Source: Chitinophaga filiformis (GTDB lineage Bacteria; Bacteroidota; Bacteroidia; Chitinophagales; Chitinophagaceae). From it: DNA of 64,000 bases. Location of the stretch: assembly GCF_023100805.1 (NCBI RefSeq), contig NZ_CP095855.1:3947001-4011000 (forward strand), in the 5' to 3' direction. Of the stretch, positions 43,898 through 53,504 are shown piece after piece. The position numbers and the translations under genes are program-made. The notes under the pieces are model-generated. The model did not search any database and was not told where the DNA came from. It was given only the letters and a program-made list of their open reading frames with translations. How positions within the stretch are numbered: position 1 is the stretch's first letter; every line of letters begins with the position of its first letter.

Positions 43898-45493
43898 ATG
43901 GAGCAACCTGTAAGTCATATCCCGTATGGTAAAACCGGGTATTTCAATCAATTGGTAATAGATTTTCTGGCCGAGCATCCTAATCTCCGACCTTTTTATA
44001 AATATTCTCCAGTACATCCTGATTTTGAGGCAGTTATACAGGCGAAAAAGCTTTTCCCACAACAGCGGGAAGTCCTGGTAGCAGCCCTGCAGGAACAATA
44101 CGAGGGGCTGGACATTACTGATAGTGTTCGCAACAATATCAGCAGCCTGCTGGACCAGCAAACCTTCACCATCACCACTGCACACCAGCCGAACATCTTC
44201 ACCGGTTATTTATACTTCGCTTATAAGATATTGCAAACCATTAAGTTAGCTAGTCAGCTCAGGTCGCAATATCCGCAGTACAATTTCGTGCCCGTTTACT
44301 ACATGGGCAGCGAAGATGCTGACCTGGATGAACTGGGCCACATCTATATCGACGGTAAGAACATCGCCTGGCCAACCGACCAGCAGGGAGCTGTCGGACG
44401 GATGCAACCGGAAGGTTTTGAGGAATTGATCGAAAAGGTGAAAGCTGCATTGGGCTATGGCGAATATGCTGAAGAACTGATAACGCTGTTGAAGAAGGCC
44501 TACCTGGGCCATGCAAATATCCAGGATGCCACCCTTTACCTGGTCAATGAATTGTTTGGCCGCTATGGACTGGTGGTACTGGTACCGGACAATCCGAAGC
44601 TGAAAAAACTCTTTGTACCCGTTATGAGGGACGAGTTATTCCATCAGCATTCCTACCGGATCGTTAACGAAACAATTGAACAACTCTCCCAACATCATAA
44701 AGTACAGGCCAACCCGAGGGAAATAAACCTGTTCTATCTCACAGCAACGTCCCGCGAACGTATTGTACAGGTGGGGGATGTCTGGAAGGTATTACACCTG
44801 CCGGTCGAATTCACTGCCGCCAGCCTGGAGAAAGAGCTGGAGGAACATCCTGAGAGGTTCAGCCCCAATGTGATACTGCGCGGCATGTTGCAGGAAACGA
44901 TCCTGCCTAATATTGCTTTCATTGGCGGTGGCGGAGAAATTGCCTACTGGCTGGAGCTACAACAGTTATTTAACCATTACAGGGTGCCGTTCCCTGCACT
45001 GATACTACGTAATTCCTTCCTGCTGACGGATGCGGCCTCACAGGAGCGCCTGCGGAAGCTGGGACTGGCCGTTACCGATCTTTTTGAAGATACAGAGGAA
45101 CTGGTGAACAGGTTCGTAAAAGAACATACCAATGCGGCACTGGTACTGAAAGATGAGTACGCAGCAGTAGAGAAACTGTTTGATGAGCTGGCAGAGAAGG
45201 CGAGGGAAATTGATGTGACCCTGGTGGCTGCAGTAGCGGCAGAGCGTACCCGGGCTGTAAAATCCATCGGAAAGCTGGAGCATAAGTTCCTGAAGGCAGA
45301 GAAGAAGAAATTCGGCTGGCAGACGGAGCAGATCCGTAACCTGAAGGCGAGATTGTTCCCGGCCAATTCTCTGCAGGAGCGGAAGGAGAACTTTATGCCC
45401 TGGTACATACACCAGGGGCCGGCCTTCTTCGATGTAGTGCTGGAGCATATTGATCCGCTCTGCGACCAGTTCGGTATTATTTATCAGCAATAG
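43898..45493 (+). CDS. bshC: Bacillithiol biosynthesis cysteine-adding enzyme
   Basis: 531 residues. The N-terminal core is Rossmann-like with TITTAHQPNIFTGYLYF (conserved H-Q-P-N-x-x-T-G) and FVPVYYMGSEDADLDE, where the SEDHD-type motif here reads SEDAD. AFIGGGGEIAYWLEL is another family block, and a long coiled-coil near residues 430-490 precedes the C-terminus. It adds cysteine to glucosaminyl-malate, the last step to bacillithiol. BshA and BshB are not in the window. It is convergent with the FUSC gene and the two stops overlap by 17 bp. Confidence 0.93.
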   Translation: MEQPVSHIPYGKTGYFNQLVIDFLAEHPNLRPFYKYSPVHPDFEAVIQAKKLFPQQREVLVAALQEQYEGLDITDSVRNNISSLLDQQTFTITTAHQPNIFTGYLYFAYKILQTIKLASQLRSQYPQYNFVPVYYMGSEDADLDELGHIYIDGKNIAWPTDQQGAVGRMQPEGFEELIEKVKAALGYGEYAEELITLLKKAYLGHANIQDATLYLVNELFGRYGLVVLVPDNPKLKKLFVPVMRDELFHQHSYRIVNETIEQLSQHHKVQANPREINLFYLTATSRERIVQVGDVWKVLHLPVEFTAASLEKELEEHPERFSPNVILRGMLQETILPNIAFIGGGGEIAYWLELQQLFNHYRVPFPALILRNSFLLTDAASQERLRKLGLAVTDLFEDTEELVNRFVKEHTNAALVLKDEYAAVEKLFDELAEKAREIDVTLVAAVAAERTRAVKSIGKLEHKFLKAEKKKFGWQTEQIRNLKARLFPANSLQERKENFMPWYIHQGPAFFDVVLEHIDPLCDQFGIIYQQ

Positions 45494-47717
45494 TCTTATC
45501 GATCGTCTTCTTCATATCTTTCAACAGGGAAAGCATGGCGTGCAGCTGGTCGCGCACCATCTTCGTTTCCAGCATTTCTTCCCGGACAGGCGTCTCGCCC
45601 TTGCCCTGGTTGATCTCTTCCTGTCGCCGCTGGTAGAGGTTTTCCAGTTCCACATCCAGCGTCTCGAAGGCTTCGAGGCTGGCCGGTAGCTGGGCCGATT
45701 GCCAGGCCGGGTCTTCCAGCAGTTTTAAGATGCAGTCAAAATGCTGGTGCATCTGCTGGTTGATCAGTTTATATTCCGGCTTGGGGAAATGAACGCCATG
45801 CAACAGTCCATAATTGGCCAATGCGGCAATATGCGACATCATAGAATGGCTCAGTACCACGAAATGGTAGATCTCCGAGCCATGTATCTGTTTACTTTTA
45901 GGTTCAGACAACATCCGCTGAAACGCTGACATCAGGTTGGCCGCACTCACATTGGTATCCTTTCTTGCCAGTTTATAATCATTCATGATAAATTCCTGCC
46001 CGGTGTACAGGCGCATTACCTGGTCGAGGTAACGGGCATTGTCCTGCACCATTTTCGTCATATAGTTCGGCAGGTAGTTATGCTCCCAGCTGGGCCACAG
46101 CAGGAGGCTTGCCAGGAAGGCGATACTGACGCCTATAAAGGTGTCCAGCACACGCAGCTCTGCGTTCTGCAGGTGAGCAGGATGCAGGAAGTGCAGGAGG
46201 AAAATGACAAAAGGCGTTACAAAAAATACACTGAGCGTATACTGATGCGTCATGAAGCTATAGGCGCCCAGGATGCAGATCAGCATGAGGATGAAGATGA
46301 TGGTGGGATTGCTGGTCAGGAACAATACGCCTGCGGCGAATAATGCCCCGGTAATGGTGCCGATAATACGCTGATAGCTCCGGGTCTTACTGATACCGAA
46401 GCCCGGCTTCAGGATGACCACGATGGTGAGCAGTACCCAATATACCCTGTCCAGGTGGAACACCTGTCCCAGGAGATAGCCGGTCACGGCGGCGATGCTG
46501 ACGCGCAGTGCATGCCTGAAGATGTGCGACTGGAAGGTCAGGTTGTTCAGCAGGGTTTCCAGGTCATAACGGTTGCGGGTAGTGAAACTGGAGAGCTGTA
46601 TGCGCGGATCGATGATCTCATCTTTCACCCTTTCCAGCCTGGTGAGCCGGTGCAGATTGTAGATACGCTGGGTCATATCCTGGAGATTGTGCAGGATGTT
46701 GGTCAGCGTAATAAGCTTTGTGCGTTCTTTGAAGGTCGGCAGGGCTCTCCGGATATCTGCGATAGCATGTTGTACTTTTTCTATCTCGTAACGGAGATTG
46801 GTCTTGGGAAGGGAGCGCTGGCCGGCGGCAACAGCGGTGCCGATCAGTTGTAACTCAGCCGCAAACCGGAGGATCAGGGTGTGGAATTTTTCCAGTATCT
46901 CCATGTCGCCGAAATCTTTATGCAGCGCCTGGTAATCTGTCTGAGACGCCATGATCTGTTCCTGGAGGTCTACAATATCCAGGAAAATGAGTACCATGCT
47001 TTTATTGATGCTGGTAGAGCCCTGCTGGGAGGAACGGCGTTTCAGGAGCAGCTCGCGCACGGCCTCCTGTTTTTCGCTCACCACCACCTGCTGGGCCAAT
47101 ACCGATTTATAGATCTCATCAAAGTCCTTGTCAGCGCCCTTTTCGTAAAAACCTGCTCTTTCTTCCAGGTAGCGGGCGGTTTCCATGATACATTCCGACA
47201 GCATCTGCTGTACGCTCAGGTAGGGACGGATCTGCCAGAGCAGGAGGGCGAGAAAGCCGTACCAGACGCTTCCCCCGAGGATAAGCAGGCAATGGATAAT
47301 GGCCTCCCGGGGGCCAACAGGCGTTTCCCCCAGTATGGACACCATCACCAGCAGACAGGCGATGCCGATATTACCTCCCCGGTTACCATATACCAGCAGC
47401 ATGCCGTTGGCGAAGCAACAGGCCAGTATCCAGCCGGTCATCAGGATGGGGTAGGGCGCAATGAGGCTGGTGCCGACCGCAGTAAAGAATATAAATGCAA
47501 TAGCGGTCAGGATGCCGTTCCGTTTGTGGAGTGCAGTACCCGGAACATCTGAAAGGGCGGTAGCCAGTGCACCAAGCGATACCACTATACCCATTGGCAG
47601 GTCGCCCATCATGGAGAATGCTACAGAAGGCACTACCACACTAATGGTAGTACGTAATCCTGTACTGAAATGATAGCTGTAAATGAAATTCCTGACTTCC
47701 TGAACCCAATGCCGCAT
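45477..47717 (-). CDS. FUSC-family (YccS-like) inner-membrane protein
   Basis: 746 residues. Two similar membrane blocks (residues about 20-160 and 395-530), each with five to six hydrophobic helices, are separated by a cytoplasmic helical domain of about 230 residues and followed by another at the C-terminus. This is the FUSC/YccS-YhfK layout related to aromatic-acid exporters. LDRVYWVLLTIVVILKPGFGISKTRSYQRIIGT, in the second block, is the family hallmark (residues about 412-445). Substrate is unknown. It is driven by a TAACTTTG promoter. Confidence 0.88.
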   Translation of the reverse strand: MRHWVQEVRNFIYSYHFSTGLRTTISVVVPSVAFSMMGDLPMGIVVSLGALATALSDVPGTALHKRNGILTAIAFIFFTAVGTSLIAPYPILMTGWILACCFANGMLLVYGNRGGNIGIACLLVMVSILGETPVGPREAIIHCLLILGGSVWYGFLALLLWQIRPYLSVQQMLSECIMETARYLEERAGFYEKGADKDFDEIYKSVLAQQVVVSEKQEAVRELLLKRRSSQQGSTSINKSMVLIFLDIVDLQEQIMASQTDYQALHKDFGDMEILEKFHTLILRFAAELQLIGTAVAAGQRSLPKTNLRYEIEKVQHAIADIRRALPTFKERTKLITLTNILHNLQDMTQRIYNLHRLTRLERVKDEIIDPRIQLSSFTTRNRYDLETLLNNLTFQSHIFRHALRVSIAAVTGYLLGQVFHLDRVYWVLLTIVVILKPGFGISKTRSYQRIIGTITGALFAAGVLFLTSNPTIIFILMLICILGAYSFMTHQYTLSVFFVTPFVIFLLHFLHPAHLQNAELRVLDTFIGVSIAFLASLLLWPSWEHNYLPNYMTKMVQDNARYLDQVMRLYTGQEFIMNDYKLARKDTNVSAANLMSAFQRMLSEPKSKQIHGSEIYHFVVLSHSMMSHIAALANYGLLHGVHFPKPEYKLINQQMHQHFDCILKLLEDPAWQSAQLPASLEAFETLDVELENLYQRRQEEINQGKGETPVREEMLETKMVRDQLHAMLSLLKDMKKTIDKTIADK

Positions 47718-47736
47718 CTGGAAAATTTAATATATG

Positions 47737-47744
47737 CAAAGTTA
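47737..47744 (-). promoter_or_regulatory. TAACTTTG promoter of the FUSC gene, with TTG 17 bp upstream
   Basis: Exact TAnnTTTG on the minus strand, with a TTG at 47762-47764, the usual spacing. It lies 19 bases before the ATG. Confidence 0.65.
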
Positions 47745-48060
47745 TTTAAATCGCTGATAAGCAAAAAGAATGCTGGTTTGGGCGTATGGCTTCCGCTGTT
47801 CACGATATGCCGGCTAAATATAATACTACAGCAGCAAACCGCTGATCAATCATTCTATGCAATTTATACACAACTGTGTATAATTAAATTCTAACCGGGA
47901 CATGGTTGTCTGATAAATTACTGTTTTCTTTGGAAAAATAAAGCTAAGAAGCCTGGATTAAGATACTGATTATCAGAAAAAGGAGATAAATAGTCTGGTA
48001 AAAATGCATTATTATGGTATGATTAGGCAAATCCTGGTCATAAATCAGAGAAATCATAGT

Positions 48061-48068
48061 TATCTTTG
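48061..48068 (+). promoter_or_regulatory. TATCTTTG promoter of smc
   Basis: Exact TAnnTTTG 29 bases before the GTG start at 48098. The 380-bp divergent gap between FUSC and smc otherwise holds no gene. Confidence 0.55.
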
Positions 48069-48097
48069 ACGGCTTAAAAAAACAAAGCAAAGCAATT

Positions 48098-51000
48098 GTG
48101 CGTTTAAAGACATTAGAAATCAAAGGCTTCAAAAGTTTTGCTGACAAAACCGTATTACACTTCGATGAGGGGGTAACCGGGGTCATTGGCCCCAACGGAT
48201 GTGGCAAAAGTAATATCATTGACTCTATCCGCTGGGTGATCGGGGAGCATAAGATCAGTAACCTGCGTTCTGAGAATCAGTCAGGGCTGGTGTTTAATGG
48301 CTCCAAAACACGTTCTGCCAGTGGTATGGCCGAAGTGAGCCTCACGTTCGAGAACACCCGCAATGTATTGCCAACCGAGTTCACTACTGTTACCATTACC
48401 CGCAAGTTTTACAAGAACGGTGATAGCGAATACCGTCTGAATGATGTGGCCTGCCGCCTGAAAGATATCCATAACCTGTTTATGGATACCGGTGTCAGTA
48501 CCGATTCTTATGCTATCATTGAGCTTGGGATGGTGGACGACATTATCAAGGATAAAGAGAACAGCCGCCGTCGCATGCTGGAACAGGCTGCCGGTATTTC
48601 CATCTATAAAACGCGTAAGAAGGAAGCCAAATCCAAGCTGGATGCTACGGAGGGAGACCTGAACCGTATTGAGGACCTGCTGTTTGAGATCAATAACAAC
48701 TTAAAGACCCTGGAATCCCAGGCACGTAAGGCCGAACGCTTTTACGAGGTGAAGAAAGAATACCGCGAGATCAGTATCGAACTGGCCAAAGCCGCCCTGG
48801 AGGGATTCAATGTCACTTTTAAAGAACTGACAGACGAACAGCAGGCGGAAAGTGATAAGAAGATGGCCCTGGAAACGGAGATCTCCTCTGCAGAAGCCAG
48901 TGTGGAAGAAGATAAACTGCATTTTGTGGCCAAGGAAAGAGAACTGCAGGTGCTGCAGAAATCTTTCAACGAACTCGTATCCACCATCCGTACGAAGGAA
49001 AACGATAAGAACCTCGCCAGCCAGCAGCTTACCTACCTGAAAGAGCGCGAACGCAATATCAGCCAGTTCCTCAGTAACGCCGAAGGGCAGTTACAGGGCC
49101 TGACAGATTCCATCGCTTTCACCGAAACACAGGTGGAAGAAGAACAGGAAGCGTTTGAAAGCCTGCAGGACCAGCTGGAAGGATTGCAGGAGATGATGGA
49201 CGAGAAGAAGGAAGCCTTCAACCAGAAAAAGTTGTCGCTCGAAACCCTGCGCCGTGACCAGCAACAATGGCAGCGGCAACAGTTCGAAGCAGAAAAGAAA
49301 GTGGCGGTAGCCGATACTTCCGTACAGAACCTGCAACGCAGTATACAACAGTTACAGGACGAAAAAGCCGCCCGTCAGCTGCAGATCACACAACTGGAAG
49401 AAGAGAAAGTGGCGCTCCAGGAAACGCTGCAGGACCAGAAAGCAGACCTGGAAGATATGATCGCTTTCCAGGAAGAGACCAAGGGAAAGATCCTGGCCAC
49501 CCAGGGAGAAATAGAAGGACTGCGCGATAAGCTGGTAGACGAGAACCGTGCGCTGGACCAGAAGAAGAATGAATACGACCTGTTAAAATCCCTCGTGGAC
49601 AGCCTGGAAGGTTATCCTGAAAGTATCAAGTTCCTCAAGAAAAATACAGAGTGGAATAATAGTGCTCCTATCCTGAGCGATATTTTCTTCTGTAAGGAAG
49701 AATATCGTACCTGTGTGGAGAATCTGCTTGAACCTTATCTTAACTACTATGTTGTAAATAATGCAGCAGAAGCAGTGCAGGCCATCCGTTTACTGGATGA
49801 TAACAAGAAAGGTAAAGCAAACTTTTTTATCTTGGATCAGTTCCACCAGCAGGGTGGAAGCCTGTTCACCCCTCCGGGCGCCATTCCGGCCCTGCAGGTG
49901 GTAGAACTGGAAGAACGTTACAAGGGACTGGGCAACTACCTGCTGGGTAAAGTATTCATTACCGACGATATCAGCAACCTGGAGTTCAGCCAGCTGGCAG
50001 ACCAGGATATACTGGTGATAGAAAAAAGCGGCAGGATGAACCGCGGCAGGTATAGTTTCAGCGGCGGTTCCGTAGGACTGTTCGAAGGAAAGAAACTGGG
50101 ACGTGCCAAGAACCTGGAGAAACTGGATGAAGAGATCAGGGCGCTGGAAGATGTAGTGGCTAACCTGCGTCAGCAGATCCAGGAGAAACATAACCAGGTA
50201 TTGGGTTATAACAGTCAGCTGAATGAGAACAATATCAATACCGCCCGCGAGAAGATCAACCAGTTGAATAACCAGGTGTTCGGATTGCAGAACCGTATTG
50301 AGAACTTCCGTCACCTGGTGGAATCGGGCGAAAAACGCCTGCTGGAAATGCAGGATTCCCTGGCAGCGAACCAGGAAAGTATTTCCGGTGTAAAGGAAGA
50401 ACTGGATGACCTGAATGATAAGGTGCACGCTTTGCACGATAGCATTGTGGCAGCAGAACGGGCAGCAACAGAGGCAGAGCAACAGTTCAACCAGGCCAAC
50501 GTACAGTTCAACAACCAGAACCTGCAGCACACGCGCCAGCAGAGTAAGGTGCAGGCCCTGAAGCAGGAACTGGAATTCAAGCGTAAACAATTATCAGATC
50601 TGCATACGCAGATCACCAGCAATAAATCTCAGCTGGAAGATGCAGTAGCAAATATTGCCGCTGCGGAAGACAAGCTGGGAGCCGCAGAAGACGGATTGAT
50701 AGACCTGTTCCGCCGTAAAGAGGAAGAAGAGAAGGAGCTGAATGAGAAAGACCAGGAATATTATAATTTCCGTAACCAGTTGCAGGAGAAAGAAAGCAGT
50801 CTGCGTGCGCGCCAGCGTGCCAAAGAACAGCTGGAACAGGCGCTGACGGTGATCAAGGACAAGGTGAACGAACTGAAATTGCAGCTGGCCTCCATGAAGG
50901 AAAGGTTGAGCGTAGAGTTCAAAGTGAACCTGGACGAGATCATTGACGAGCAGCGTAGTTCAGCACTGCCGGTAGATGAATTGCAGGCAGGCGCCGAGCG

Positions 51001-51628
51001 ACTGAAGAAGCGTCTTGAAAATATGGGGGAGATCAACCCCACAGCGATCGAGGCCTACCAGGAAATGAAGAAACGTTATGAGTTTATACTGGAGCAGAAG
51101 AATGACCTGGTAACCGCGAAAGAGTCGCTGATGGCAACGATCCAGGAAGTGGAGGCAACAGCTAACCAGAAATTCCTGGATACCTTCAACCAGGTGAAGG
51201 AAAACTTCGTACGTGTATTTAAGGCATTGTTCACCGAAGAAGACCAGTGTGATATGATATTGAACGATCCTGAAAACCTGGCAGATACCGGTATAGAGAT
51301 CATTGCCAAACCGAAGGGTAAGCGTCCGGCAGCCATTACACAGCTGAGTGGAGGTGAAAAGACACTGACGGCAACAGCCTTATTGTTTGCCATTTACCTG
51401 ATCAAACCAGCGCCATTCTGTATCCTCGATGAGGTGGACGCGCCGCTGGATGATGCCAACGTAGGTAAATTCACCAATATGATCCGTAAGTTCTCAGACA
51501 ATTCGCAGTTCATTATTGTAACGCACAATAAGCAAACAATGGCGGCTGTGGATGTGATCTACGGGGTTACCATGCAGGAGCCTGGAGTGAGTAAGCTTGT
51601 ACCGGTGGATTTCAGGAGTCTTAACTAA
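48098..51628 (+). CDS. smc: Chromosome segregation ATPase SMC
   Basis: 1176 residues, normal for SMC. Walker A is GPNGCGKSN at 31-39. Long coiled coils run from about 170-500 and 680-1030 around a hinge near 520-670 (the PILSDIFFCKEEYRTCVENL block). The C-terminal head has the signature QLSGGEKTLTATALLFA and Walker B PFCILDEVDAPLDDANV. It forms the ring ATPase with ScpA/B that compacts and resolves chromosomes. The start is GTG. A DUF4259 gene follows after 39 bp, apparently co-transcribed. Confidence 0.97.
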   Translation: MRLKTLEIKGFKSFADKTVLHFDEGVTGVIGPNGCGKSNIIDSIRWVIGEHKISNLRSENQSGLVFNGSKTRSASGMAEVSLTFENTRNVLPTEFTTVTITRKFYKNGDSEYRLNDVACRLKDIHNLFMDTGVSTDSYAIIELGMVDDIIKDKENSRRRMLEQAAGISIYKTRKKEAKSKLDATEGDLNRIEDLLFEINNNLKTLESQARKAERFYEVKKEYREISIELAKAALEGFNVTFKELTDEQQAESDKKMALETEISSAEASVEEDKLHFVAKERELQVLQKSFNELVSTIRTKENDKNLASQQLTYLKERERNISQFLSNAEGQLQGLTDSIAFTETQVEEEQEAFESLQDQLEGLQEMMDEKKEAFNQKKLSLETLRRDQQQWQRQQFEAEKKVAVADTSVQNLQRSIQQLQDEKAARQLQITQLEEEKVALQETLQDQKADLEDMIAFQEETKGKILATQGEIEGLRDKLVDENRALDQKKNEYDLLKSLVDSLEGYPESIKFLKKNTEWNNSAPILSDIFFCKEEYRTCVENLLEPYLNYYVVNNAAEAVQAIRLLDDNKKGKANFFILDQFHQQGGSLFTPPGAIPALQVVELEERYKGLGNYLLGKVFITDDISNLEFSQLADQDILVIEKSGRMNRGRYSFSGGSVGLFEGKKLGRAKNLEKLDEEIRALEDVVANLRQQIQEKHNQVLGYNSQLNENNINTAREKINQLNNQVFGLQNRIENFRHLVESGEKRLLEMQDSLAANQESISGVKEELDDLNDKVHALHDSIVAAERAATEAEQQFNQANVQFNNQNLQHTRQQSKVQALKQELEFKRKQLSDLHTQITSNKSQLEDAVANIAAAEDKLGAAEDGLIDLFRRKEEEEKELNEKDQEYYNFRNQLQEKESSLRARQRAKEQLEQALTVIKDKVNELKLQLASMKERLSVEFKVNLDEIIDEQRSSALPVDELQAGAERLKKRLENMGEINPTAIEAYQEMKKRYEFILEQKNDLVTAKESLMATIQEVEATANQKFLDTFNQVKENFVRVFKALFTEEDQCDMILNDPENLADTGIEIIAKPKGKRPAAITQLSGGEKTLTATALLFAIYLIKPAPFCILDEVDAPLDDANVGKFTNMIRKFSDNSQFIIVTHNKQTMAAVDVIYGVTMQEPGVSKLVPVDFRSLN

Positions 51629-51667
51629 GTTAATCATCAATAAAGCAAACCAAAAAAACTACATATC

Positions 51668-52066
51668 ATGGGCACATGGGGTACCAGAAACTTCGAAAAT
51701 GATGGCTCGCAAGACTGGGTATTTGAAATGATGGACAACAAAGATGGCGGCATGGTAGCCGACACATTGCAGTTCACGCTTAACAAAGATGGCGTATTGG
51801 ATATATCCGAATGCGAAGACGCCTTGGCTGCAGCAGAAGTAGTAGCTGCGCTGGCTGGTAAAGCAAGTGAAGATTTTCCGGAAGATCCGCTGGATAACCT
51901 GGATTCACTGCAATTGCTGGCTACACCAGCACTCCGTAAACTGGCTGCTAATGTTGTTGAAAAGATCAGGACTGCATCCGAAATGAAAGATGTAAGAACT
52001 GAAGAAGGACAGCTGGATAGCTGGGACGGCGTACTGGCCGATCTGATAAAGAGATTAGGTCACTGA
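51668..52066 (+). CDS. DUF4259-domain protein
   Basis: 132 residues. MGTWGTRNFENDGSQDWVFEM is the typical DUF4259 opening, and the rest is an acidic helical domain (CEDALAAAEVVAALAG). Function is unknown. Small acidic cytosolic proteins of this family are often stand-alone; here it follows smc and ends at a strong hairpin. Confidence 0.9.
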   Translation: MGTWGTRNFENDGSQDWVFEMMDNKDGGMVADTLQFTLNKDGVLDISECEDALAAAEVVAALAGKASEDFPEDPLDNLDSLQLLATPALRKLAANVVEKIRTASEMKDVRTEEGQLDSWDGVLADLIKRLGH

Positions 52067-52084
52067 TCAATACTATAAAAGAGC

Positions 52085-52130
52085 TCCGCCTTATCATCAA
52101 CCCTGTATGGGAAGATGATAAGGCGGATTT
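52085..52130. terminator. Hairpin terminator between DUF4259 and the nucleoside transporter
   Basis: TCCGCCTTATCATC (52085-52098) pairs with its reverse complement GATGATAAGGCGGA (52114-52127) around a 15-base loop, and a T run follows. Confidence 0.85.
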
Positions 52131-52153
52131 TGTTAGTATTCGTTTGTGCCTAC

Positions 52154-53416
52154 TTAAATCAGTATTCCGGCAATGGTTGCTGATAAATAAGATGCCAGCG
52201 TTCCGCAGAAGAGCGCCTTTAAACCCAGGCTGGCAAGATCGCCGCGCCTTTCCGGTGCAAGCACGCCGATACCGCCTATCTGCATACCTACACTACTGAA
52301 ATTAGCAAAGCCACAGATCGCGATACTCACGATCAGTAATCCCTTTTGTGTTAACACAGGCACTGTCTTATCGGTGAGGTTCTTGAAGGCGATAAATTCA
52401 TTGATACTGAGCTTTTGTCCCAGCAGGGTAGCCACGCTGTTCACATCCTGCTCAGGTACGCCCATTGACCAGGCAACAGGGTAGAAAAGCTTTCCGAAGA
52501 TCCAGTTTAAGCTCAGTGCAAAATCCAGGTGCAGCAACTGACCTATTTTTAGTAATCCCCAGTCCAGGAAAGCGATCAGCGCCACAAATCCGATGATCAT
52601 AGCGATCACGTTCATGGCTATTTTAAAGCCATCGCCTGCTCCATGGGTGATGGCGTCGATCACATTCACATACTGGCTTTTCACTTCCAGTTTTACCTTT
52701 CCCATGGTCTGGGATTCTTCTGTTTCCGGAAAGACGATCTTGGAGATCACCAGTGCGCCCGGGGCGGCCATCAGGCTGGCTGTGATCAGCATAGGAGCGA
52801 TGTCCATACCTGCTGCTTTGCCCATGTTGGAATAAACAACCAGGATACCCCCGGCTATACAGGCAAGGCTTCCGCTCATAGACGCCAGCAGTTCACTCTT
52901 GGTCATATAGGGCAGATAAGGACGGATCATTACCTGCGCCTCGATCTGGCCTACAAATGCACTGGCCACATTACTCAATGCTTCCGCACCGCTCACCCGC
53001 ATAATAAAGTTCATAGCCCTGGCAATGACCGCTACAATGCGCTGCATCACGCCAAAGTGATACAGGATAGCTACAAGTGCACACACCAATATGATCGCAG
53101 CCGTGATATTGAACGCAAATACGAAGCCGCCGGTCAGGTAATTCCCTATTGTGCCGGGCGATTTTTCCACCGCTATGCCGCCGTACACGAATGCGGCGCC
53201 CTGACGGGCAAAATCTTCCAGCTTGCCCATAGCCTTGCCAATACCCTGGAAGAAGCGGAAAACAAACCCTACTTTAAAAATGAGTAATGCAATGAGTATC
53301 TGCAGGCCCATGCCGCTGACTACCAGGCGGATGTTGATCTTTTTTCTGTTGTTGGAAACCAGGTATGCCAGTCCCAGGATAAGGATAATCCCGAAGATTC
53401 CTTGGAAACGTCCCAT
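52154..53416 (-). CDS. CNT-family nucleoside transporter (NupC/NupG-like)
   Basis: 420 residues, about ten helices. FVFAFNITAAIILVCALV and YLPYMTKSELLASMSGSLACIAGG hold the concentrative nucleoside transporter motifs, and ICGFANFSSVGMQIGGIG is the conserved (N-F-S-S-I/V-G) C-terminal motif. It imports nucleosides with H+ or Na+. It is monocistronic and divergent from the cytochrome gene; a TATCTTCG element at 53442-53449 on the minus strand is a weak promoter candidate. Confidence 0.93.
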   Translation of the reverse strand: MGRFQGIFGIILILGLAYLVSNNRKKINIRLVVSGMGLQILIALLIFKVGFVFRFFQGIGKAMGKLEDFARQGAAFVYGGIAVEKSPGTIGNYLTGGFVFAFNITAAIILVCALVAILYHFGVMQRIVAVIARAMNFIMRVSGAEALSNVASAFVGQIEAQVMIRPYLPYMTKSELLASMSGSLACIAGGILVVYSNMGKAAGMDIAPMLITASLMAAPGALVISKIVFPETEESQTMGKVKLEVKSQYVNVIDAITHGAGDGFKIAMNVIAMIIGFVALIAFLDWGLLKIGQLLHLDFALSLNWIFGKLFYPVAWSMGVPEQDVNSVATLLGQKLSINEFIAFKNLTDKTVPVLTQKGLLIVSIAICGFANFSSVGMQIGGIGVLAPERRGDLASLGLKALFCGTLASYLSATIAGILI

Positions 53417-53504
53417 AAGCGCGTTAAAATGGTATAAAAAACGAAGATAATTCCAAATTCCTAATTTAATTTATATTTTGGGCTTAACAATCGATTTACA
53501 AGAA

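Noticed and set aside
53472-53480. TATATTTTG as a promoter of the cytochrome gene
   Set aside because: It is one base longer than TAnnTTTG, so it is mentioned only as a weak candidate.
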